From Nitrosospira sp. (GTDB lineage: Bacteria; Pseudomonadota; Gammaproteobacteria; Burkholderiales; Nitrosomonadaceae), in NCBI GenBank assembly GCA_030453055.1, contig JAKDLC010000028.1, positions 1 to 12,843 on the forward strand: a DNA stretch of 12,843 nt. Reading direction: 5' to 3'. Every line of letters begins with the position of its first letter. The stretch's first letter is position 1. Made by a program: the position numbers and the translations under genes. The notes below the pieces were generated by a model. The model was not told the DNA's origin and made no database searches. It worked only from the letters and a program-made list of their open reading frames with translations. This document shows, piece by piece, positions 7,439 through 12,843 of the stretch.

Positions 7439-9682
7439 TTAGGGTGACAAGTCGCTTTTTTGCTTCGGTTCTTCAAGTCCGACCGGCTGCAAAATAAGCC
7501 CAGCAAGCGGTGGCAGCGTGATTACAATGGAATCCGGCAGTCCCATCCATGGCTTGCCCGTGGCGTCGATGTGGCCCATGTTGCCCAGGTTGCCGCCGCC
7601 GTAGTGTGAAGAATCGCTGTTGAATGTTTCATGATAGCTTCCCCCGCCGGGAACGCCGATACGATAACCCATCCGTGGCACCGGTGTAAAATTGAGAATG
7701 ATCAGCGCGAACGAGCCATCGTCAGCACGGCGCAGATAGCTGATGATCGAGTTATCGGCGTCGTGGCAGTCGACCCAGGCAAAACCTTCCGGTAAAAAGC
7801 CAAGCTGATGTAATGCCGGCGTGCCGCTGTAGAGATGATTGAGATCGCGCAATGTCGCCTGTACACCACGATGCTGTTCATATTTTAGCTGATCCCAGTC
7901 CAGCTCCCGGCCCGAGTTCCATTCGCGCCCCTGGGCAAATTCATTGCCCATGAAGTTGAGCTTTCCGCCGGGATAGGTCATTTGATAAGTCAATAACAAA
8001 CGCAGGTTTGCGAATTGTTGCCACGCGTCACCCGGCATCTTGCCCAGCAGCGAGCCCTTGCCATGCACCACTTCATCGTGCGAAAGCGGCAGGACGAAAT
8101 TTTCGGTATAGGCGTACAGTTGGCCGAAGGTAAGCTGGTCATGGTGGAAACGCCGATGTATCGGATCGTTCCGCATATAGGACAGTGTGTCGCTCATCCA
8201 GCCCATGTTCCATTTCATCGAGAACCCCAGGCCGCCGACGTAGGTCGGGCGAGATACGCCCGGCCACGCGGTGGATTCCTCAGCCAGCGTCAATGTCCCC
8301 GGAAATTCCTGGTGCACCATGACATTCAATTCGCGCAGAAAATCTACCGCTTCCAGATTTTCCCTGCCCCCGTATTTGTTGGGCAGCCACTCTCCTTGAT
8401 TACGGGAATAGTCCAGATAGAGCATGGATGCAACGGCATCCACGCGCAACCCGTCAAGGTGAAATTCCGATAACCAGTAGTGAGCGCTGGACAGCAGGAA
8501 TGACTTCACTTCGTTACGTCCAAAATTAAAGATGTGTGTGCCCCAATCCTGGTGCAGCCCGATACGCGGATCCGCATGTTCATACAACGCGGTGCCGTCG
8601 AATCGGGACAGGGCGAAGCTGTCTTGCGGAAAGTGCGCAGGTACCCAATCCAGAATTACGCCGATGCCTGCCTGATGACAGGCATCGACCAGAAATTTCA
8701 AGTCATCCGGTGAGCCGTAACGGCTGGTCGCGGCAAAATAGCCGGTGGTCTGATAACCCCAGGATTCATCGAGCGGGTGCTCCGAAACCGGCAGCAACTC
8801 GATATGGGTGTAGCCCATTTCCCGTACGTAGGGAACCAGATGCCGGGCAAGCTCGCGATAAGAGTAAAAGCGCCCATCCGGATGCCGCTTCCACGATCCG
8901 GCGTGAATTTCGTAAATATTCAACGGCGCCCGCAACCAATCCCATGTCGCCCGGTTCGCCATCCATCCGGTATCCTGCCAGAGTGCTTCACCGCCGCCGG
9001 GTGTGCGGGCGGCATTGTTGGGGCGTAATTCGTAACGCGTGGCGTACGGGTCTGTTTTGAGAAGGATTTCACCGCTGCTGCGGTTGCGTATCTCGTATTT
9101 GTAGAGCGAACCGGGCGGAAGGCCGGGGATGAATAGTTTCCAGACACCGCTCGATCCATGAACCGCCATCGGATGCACCCGTCCATCCCACCGGTTGAAA
9201 TCGCCCACCACGCTGACCCGTTCCGCGTTGGGCGCCCATACCGAGAAACGGACACCGGCGATTCCATCGATTTCCATGGCATGAGAGCCCAACGTGCGAT
9301 AAGCCTGCCGTAACCGGCCTTCGTTGAACAGATACAGATCATGATCGGAAATTTGCGGCTGGAAAGCATAGGTGTCATAAGTCTCGACCCTATGCGCAGC
9401 CGCTTCCGGTGTCGCGCCGCCATCCTCGACTCGTAATAGATAGGGCATGGGCGGCAAGGCCGCTCCATGCCATTCGAAAACCCCGGCGGGGTCCGTTCGC
9501 GTCATCGGCTCGAAACGGTCGGCTAGTTTGATCCACACATTGGCGGCATGGGGATAAAATACCCTTATCAGACTAAGATCGTGTTCCGCGCGAGCGCCGA
9601 GATAGGCGAAAGGATCGTACAGCCGCGCCGCCAAAAGTGCTTGCAGCAATGGATTGATTTTGACTGGCATGCCGGATTTCAT
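7439..9682 (-). CDS. glgB: 1,4-alpha-glucan branching enzyme (GH13)
   Basis: Cuts an alpha-1,4 chain and re-attaches it by an alpha-1,6 bond, creating glycogen branches. The 747-residue protein has the full-length bacterial layout: an N-terminal beta-sandwich (about 20-110), a CBM48 domain (about 140-225, with [18 protein letters not shown]), the GH13 (beta/alpha)8 barrel (about 255-640) and a C-terminal beta domain. The catalytic triad is visible: nucleophile D415 in [10 protein letters not shown], acid/base E468 in LAEEST, and D536 in [13 protein letters not shown]. These are the E. coli positions shifted by ten. The ATG at 9682 is chosen because a purine-rich AGGCGG lies about 9 nt upstream; a second ATG four codons on has no Shine-Dalgarno. 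It is the first gene of the glgB-glgA unit and is divergent from glgC. Confidence 0.97.
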   Translation of the reverse strand: MKSGMPVKINPLLQALLAARLYDPFAYLGARAEHDLSLIRVFYPHAANVWIKLADRFEPMTRTDPAGVFEWHGAALPPMPYLLRVEDGGATPEAAAHRVETYDTYAFQPQISDHDLYLFNEGRLRQAYRTLGSHAMEIDGIAGVRFSVWAPNAERVSVVGDFNRWDGRVHPMAVHGSSGVWKLFIPGLPPGSLYKYEIRNRSSGEILLKTDPYATRYELRPNNAARTPGGGEALWQDTGWMANRATWDWLRAPLNIYEIHAGSWKRHPDGRFYSYRELARHLVPYVREMGYTHIELLPVSEHPLDESWGYQTTGYFAATSRYGSPDDLKFLVDACHQAGIGVILDWVPAHFPQDSFALSRFDGTALYEHADPRIGLHQDWGTHIFNFGRNEVKSFLLSSAHYWLSEFHLDGLRVDAVASMLYLDYSRNQGEWLPNKYGGRENLEAVDFLRELNVMVHQEFPGTLTLAEESTAWPGVSRPTYVGGLGFSMKWNMGWMSDTLSYMRNDPIHRRFHHDQLTFGQLYAYTENFVLPLSHDEVVHGKGSLLGKMPGDAWQQFANLRLLLTYQMTYPGGKLNFMGNEFAQGREWNSGRELDWDQLKYEQHRGVQATLRDLNHLYSGTPALHQLGFLPEGFAWVDCHDADNSIISYLRRADDGSFALIILNFTPVPRMGYRIGVPGGGSYHETFNSDSSHYGGGNLGNMGHIDATGKPWMGLPDSIVITLPPLAGLILQPVGLEEPKQKSDLSP
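8662..8687. repeat. Perfect 9-bp inverted repeat inside glgB
   Basis: CGATGCCTG (8662-8670) and CAGGCATCG (8679-8687) are perfect complements with an 8-nt loop. It lies in the segment encoding the conserved [10 protein letters not shown] stretch of GlgB, so it may be a coincidence of codon choice. It has no T-tract. Confidence 0.4.
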
Positions 9683-9724
9683 CAGGTTTACCGCCTATGC
9701 AGGATCGAAGATCGAATAAAGGGG

Positions 9725-9730
9725 ATTATA
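9725..9730 (-). promoter_or_regulatory. Predicted -10 box of the glgB promoter
   Basis: The minus strand reads TATAAT exactly, placing a transcription start near 9718 and giving a leader of about 36 nt before the glgB ATG. The -35 at 16-18 bp spacing (around CCAGTT/CAGTTC) is a poor match, so the promoter may need an activator. Confidence 0.55.
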
Positions 9731-9731
9731 G

Positions 9732-9743
9732 CCTGCATGCGGG
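9732..9743. repeat. 12-bp near-palindrome in glgB promoter spacer
   Basis: CCTGCATGCGGG is palindromic around GCATGC except for one symmetric mismatch pair. Lying between the -10 and -35 positions of the predicted glgB promoter, it could be an operator. It is short enough to arise by chance. Confidence 0.3.
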
Positions 9744-9810
9744 TCTGAACTGGGATCAAATTACGCCACGGAAAGTAATAGCTGCAATAATGTGCATAAG
9801 CTAAAAGAAG

Positions 9811-9819
9811 TGGTATAAA
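9811..9819 (+). promoter_or_regulatory. Predicted extended -10 of the glgC promoter
   Basis: TGGTATAAA matches the extended -10 pattern (TG-N-TATAAT) with one mismatch. The -35 region 16-18 bp upstream is poor, as is common for extended -10 promoters. It implies a start near 9826 and a leader of about 30 nt to the ATG at 9856. Confidence 0.5.
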
Positions 9820-9855
9820 CTTGAACCACTATCCATGGATGGGGGCGATGATCCG

Positions 9856-11166
9856 ATGAAACATGAGGCTGATTTGCGTTTTCACAGTCAGGTTACACGC
9901 AATTCGATAGCGCTGATACTGGCTGGGGGGCGCGGCAGCCGCCTGCGGCAACTCACGGACTGGCGCGCCAAGCCCGCGGTACCGTTCGGCGGCAAATTCC
10001 GCATCATCGATTTCCCTCTTTCCAATTGCGTCAATTCCGGCATTCGCCGTATCGGCGTCGCCACGCAGTACAAGGCGCAGAGTCTGATCAGCCATATTCA
10101 GCACGGATGGGGTTTTCTCGACGGGCGGTTCAAGGAATTCGTCGAACTGCTGCCGGCGCAGCAGCGAACCGAGGAGACCTGGTATCAGGGAACCGCCGAT
10201 GCGGTGTTCCAGAACATCGATATCCTGCACGATCATGATCCTCATTATGTATTGATTCTGGGCGGCGATCACGTTTACAAAATGGACTATAGCAAGTTGC
10301 TGGCCGATCACGTGGCGAAATCCGCCGACATGACTGTGGCATGTATCGACATGCCGGCGGAAGAATCGAGCGCATTCGGTATCATGGGTGTCAACGATGA
10401 ATGGCGTGTCACCAGCTTTGCGGAGAAACCTGCAAACCCCATACACATTCCCGGCCAGCCTGGGCGAGTACTGGCAAGCATGGGCGTTTATGTGTTCAAT
10501 GCATCGTTTCTTTTCGAACAATTGATTCGTGACCATCATGAACACGGCTCATCCCATGATTTTGGCAAAGACCTGATTCCGTATCTGCTGCCTCGCTGCC
10601 GGGTATTTGCTCACCGCTTTATCGACAGTTGCGTCAACATGGTCTCGGGCGTGCCGTATTGGCGAGACGTGGGCACGGTCGATGCTTACTGGGAGGCTAA
10701 TCTTGATCTTACCCACGTGACGCCGGATCTCAACTTGTACGATGAAGACTGGCCGATCTGGACGCATCAGGAGCAGTTGCCGCCCGCCAAGTTTGTGTTC
10801 GATGACGATGACCGGCGAGGCCAGGCGCTGGACTCCATGGTTTCGGGCGGTTGTATTATCAGCGGTTCGACGGTGCGCCGCTCATTATTGTTTTCCAATG
10901 TCCAGGTGCGCAGCTATAGCAGCATCGAGGACTCGGTGATATTGCCCAACGCGGACATCGCCCGGAATGTGCGCCTGAGACGGGTGGTAGTGGACAAGAA
11001 CTGTATAATCCCGGCAGGCTCGGTGATAGGGTTTGACCCGGTGGAAGATCGTAAACGATTTCATGTCACCGAAAATGGTGTTACGCTTATTACCTCCGAA
11101 ATGCTGGGACAAAATACCCATTATGTGAGTAGCCACGAGATTACCGCCAAGAATTCCGGAGGGTAA
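9856..11166 (+). CDS. glgC: Glucose-1-phosphate adenylyltransferase (ADP-glucose pyrophosphorylase)
   Basis: Makes ADP-glucose from glucose-1-phosphate and ATP, the committed and usually allosterically controlled step of bacterial glycogen synthesis. From the ATG at 9856 the protein is 436 residues. It has the nucleotide-binding [11 protein letters not shown], then [17 protein letters not shown] with K39 (the position of the fructose-1,6-bisphosphate-site lysine in E. coli), [10 protein letters not shown] with catalytic D138, and FAEKPANP with the glucose-1-phosphate-binding K191. A left-handed beta-helix domain follows (about 300-436). An in-frame ATG at 9835 would add 7 residues; 9856 is preferred because GGGGG (9841-9845) lies 10 nt before it, whereas 9835 has no Shine-Dalgarno and lies very close to the predicted transcription start. 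The GH57 gene follows 58 bp downstream on the same strand. Confidence 0.95.
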   Translation: MKHEADLRFHSQVTRNSIALILAGGRGSRLRQLTDWRAKPAVPFGGKFRIIDFPLSNCVNSGIRRIGVATQYKAQSLISHIQHGWGFLDGRFKEFVELLPAQQRTEETWYQGTADAVFQNIDILHDHDPHYVLILGGDHVYKMDYSKLLADHVAKSADMTVACIDMPAEESSAFGIMGVNDEWRVTSFAEKPANPIHIPGQPGRVLASMGVYVFNASFLFEQLIRDHHEHGSSHDFGKDLIPYLLPRCRVFAHRFIDSCVNMVSGVPYWRDVGTVDAYWEANLDLTHVTPDLNLYDEDWPIWTHQEQLPPAKFVFDDDDRRGQALDSMVSGGCIISGSTVRRSLLFSNVQVRSYSSIEDSVILPNADIARNVRLRRVVVDKNCIIPAGSVIGFDPVEDRKRFHVTENGVTLITSEMLGQNTHYVSSHEITAKNSGG

Positions 11167-11191
11167 ATAACAGTAAGTTATGGCGCTTGCG

Positions 11192-11210
11192 TTGTCTGAT
11201 ATTGTCTGAT
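11192..11210. repeat. Tandem direct repeat between glgC and the GH57 gene
   Basis: TTGTCTGAT occurs twice (11192-11200 and 11202-11210), a 10-bp period, in the 58-bp gap. One helical turn of spacing would suit a factor binding the same face of DNA, but two copies are weak evidence. Confidence 0.4.
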
Positions 11211-11224
11211 CAGGTTTACACGGA

Positions 11225-12843
11225 ATGCAATCGATAAATTTTGTGCTGCTGTGGCACATGCACCAGCCGGATTACCGCAATTACGAAACCGGCGAATTCA
11301 CGCTGCCGTGGGTGTACCTGCACGCCATCAAGGATTACACCGACATGGCGGCTCACTTCGAAGCGCATCCTTCCATGAAGGCGGTGGTAAATTTTGTGCC
11401 CGTGCTGCTGGATCAACTGGAGGACTACGCCGCGCAGTTCGCCCAGGGCCGGATAAGGGATCCGCTCCTGCGTTTGCTGGGGACGCCCGACCTGGATCAG
11501 ATTTCCACGAGCGATCGTCTGCGGATAGTGAACAGTTGCTTTCGCAGCAATCATGTAATGATGATGCAGCCATACCCCGCATACCAGCATCTGCACGATA
11601 TGTATGAAACGTTGTGCAGGCGCTGCGAGTCTGAACTGGCCTACCTTTCGGGCCAGTATCTGGCGGATTTGCTGGTGTGGTATCACCTGGTATGGATCGG
11701 TGAGAGCGTGCGAAGAAACAATGAGACCGTAGTCCAATTGATGACGCAAGGCGGCGGCTTCAGTCATGCCGACCGGATTCAGTTGCTCGATCTGATTGGC
11801 GAGTTGATACAGGGATTGATTCCGCGCTACCGCAAGCTGGCTGAGTCGGGTCAGATCGAATTGTCCACCACCCCGCACTACCATCCGCTCTCGCCGCTGC
11901 TGATTGACTTTTCCTCTGCCCGCGACAGTATGCCAAACGAGAACCTGCCCATGGAACCGGCTTACCCGGGGGGGCGAAGTCGCGTTGCATTTCATCTGGA
12001 ATCCGCCACCGGGAGTCATGCGCTGCGCTTCGGCATAAGACCCGGCGGCGTATGGCCGGCGGAAGGCGCCGTCTCGACGCCGTATCTTGAAATCCTGGCG
12101 GACCACAATTGCCAATGGAGCGCCAGCGGCGAGGGCGTTCTTGCCAACAGCCTGCGCGAGTCTTATCCGGGCCAACCTCTGCCTGAGCGACGCTGCTATC
12201 TCTATCGCCCGTATCGGGTGCAAGGTAAGGCCGACAGCGTTACCTGTTTCTTCCGCGATGAAAAACTGTCCGACATGATCGGTTTCGAGTACGCAAAGTG
12301 GTTTGGACGCGATGCTGCCGAGGATTTGGTGCGCTCGCTCGAAGATATCGGCCATAACGCGCCACCTGGAGAGAACCCGGTGGTGAGCGTGATTCTGGAT
12401 GGCGAAAATGCGTGGGAGTACTACCCCTACAATGGCTATTATTTTCTCGATGATCTCTATGAAATTCTGGAAAACCATGCTTCGATTCGCGTCACGACTT
12501 ACCGTGACTATCTCGCATCGATGGCGCCCACCGATGCAGTCGTGCTGCCGGTACTGGCGGCGGGTAGCTGGGTGTACGGAACATTTTCCACGTGGATCGG
12601 CGATCGGGACAAGAATCATGCCTGGGATCTGCTGTGCGCCGCCAAGCACAGTTACGATCTGGTGACGCAAAGCGGGCGCTTGACTGACGGGGAAAAAGTC
12701 AAAGCCGAGCGGCAACTGGCTTCCTGCGAAAGTTCCGACTGGTTCTGGTGGTTAGGCGATTATAATCCGCCGGATGTGGTATCCAACTTCGACCAGTTGT
12801 TCCGCGACAATTTGGCCAATCTGTACGGTCTGCTGAAACTGCC
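11225..12843 (+). CDS. Glycoside hydrolase family 57 alpha-glucan enzyme (alpha-amylase/amylopullulanase-like), truncated by window end
   Basis: 539 codons are visible with no stop; the C-terminus lies beyond the window. GH57 signatures are clear: LLWHMHQPDYRNYETG near the N-terminus (H13, Q14, P15), IELSTTPHYHPLSPLL, the nucleophile motif GGVWPAEG (E280) and the acid/base motif LDGENAWEYY (D392). Near the visible end, SSDWFWWLGDYNPPDVV resembles the C-terminal region of the amylopullulanase-like group, so probably only a few tens of residues are missing. There is no signal peptide, so it should be cytoplasmic and act on stored glucan or maltodextrins. GH57 includes alpha-amylases, pullulanases, 4-alpha-glucanotransferases and branching enzymes, and the specificity cannot be fixed here. 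The ATG at 11225 starts right at the conserved strand; the only ribosome-site candidate is AGG 10 nt upstream. It is likely co-transcribed with glgC. No glgX or malQ is visible, so a debranching or chain-rearranging role is possible. Confidence 0.92.
   Translation, partial: MQSINFVLLWHMHQPDYRNYETGEFTLPWVYLHAIKDYTDMAAHFEAHPSMKAVVNFVPVLLDQLEDYAAQFAQGRIRDPLLRLLGTPDLDQISTSDRLRIVNSCFRSNHVMMMQPYPAYQHLHDMYETLCRRCESELAYLSGQYLADLLVWYHLVWIGESVRRNNETVVQLMTQGGGFSHADRIQLLDLIGELIQGLIPRYRKLAESGQIELSTTPHYHPLSPLLIDFSSARDSMPNENLPMEPAYPGGRSRVAFHLESATGSHALRFGIRPGGVWPAEGAVSTPYLEILADHNCQWSASGEGVLANSLRESYPGQPLPERRCYLYRPYRVQGKADSVTCFFRDEKLSDMIGFEYAKWFGRDAAEDLVRSLEDIGHNAPPGENPVVSVILDGENAWEYYPYNGYYFLDDLYEILENHASIRVTTYRDYLASMAPTDAVVLPVLAAGSWVYGTFSTWIGDRDKNHAWDLLCAAKHSYDLVTQSGRLTDGEKVKAERQLASCESSDWFWWLGDYNPPDVVSNFDQLFRDNLANLYGLLKL

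Larger units (their letters stand above)
9683..9855. promoter_or_regulatory. Divergent glgB/glgC control region
   Basis: This 173-bp region separates the biosynthetic glgBA unit from the glgC-GH57 unit. It contains a TATAAT -10 box for glgB (minus) and an extended -10 for glgC (plus) about 85 bp apart. A near-palindrome at 9732-9743 sits in the glgB promoter spacer. No riboswitch-like fold was recognised. Confidence 0.7.

Noticed and set aside
9829..10545. 238-codon minus-strand open frame opposite glgC
   Set aside because: Antisense to the conserved N-terminal half of GlgC; no family features.
11216..12715. 499-codon open frame on the minus strand opposite the GH57 gene
   Set aside because: It is the exact antisense of a gene with clear GH57 motifs. 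Its translation has no recognisable domain and an odd composition, and it has no credible ribosome-binding site. The length reflects codon bias in the sense gene.
1..12843. Mobile element, CRISPR, RNA gene or novel defence/biosynthetic system
   Set aside because: Nearly every base is covered by nine recognisable housekeeping or glycogen genes, gaps are all under 180 bp, and no repeat arrays, transposase motifs or tRNA/rRNA signatures are visible.

Overview
The window is ordinary, gene-dense bacterial chromosome with nine protein-coding genes. Eight are complete and one (a GH57 glycoside hydrolase) runs off the right edge. It looks betaproteobacterial, and a Nitrosospira/Nitrosomonas-like member of the Nitrosomonadales is my best guess. 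That placement is an inference from the orn / Ste24-type M48 protease / pterin dehydratase / rsgA neighbourhood, the protein signatures and the moderately GC-rich codon use; no marker gene fixes it. I found no tRNA, rRNA, mobile element, CRISPR array or clear horizontal-transfer signature.

Left block (about 1-3270): a minus-strand run of ste24-like M48 protease -> phhB -> rsgA, tightly spaced. phhB and rsgA overlap by 4 bases (TTGA), with a TTG start for rsgA. orn (oligoribonuclease) is divergent from this run. The 141-bp gap between orn and the protease contains a perfect 8-bp inverted repeat. These are housekeeping functions: 30S ribosome maturation, pterin recycling, membrane proteolysis and nanoRNA/pGpG degradation.

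Right block (about 3325-12843): a glycogen (alpha-1,4/1,6-glucan) cluster. glgP, on plus, is an alpha-glucan phosphorylase of the DUF3417-containing type. It converges on glgA with only 17 bp between the stop codons. glgB and glgA form a minus-strand pair (synthesis and branching). glgC is divergent from glgB and is followed by the GH57 gene. glgC makes ADP-glucose, glgA polymerises it, glgB adds branches, glgP releases glucose-1-phosphate, and the GH57 enzyme probably trims or rearranges glucan. All catalytic residues I could check are present in all of these proteins.

The most informative regulatory DNA is the 173-bp glgB/glgC divergent region. It has a perfect TATAAT -10 box for glgB and an extended -10 (TGGTATAAA) for glgC. 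Start codons were reassigned from the longest open frame for phhB, orn, glgA and glgC on the basis of Shine-Dalgarno position or family length.

I do not see a previously undescribed system here. The findings are modest: gene layout, regulatory elements and start-site details.
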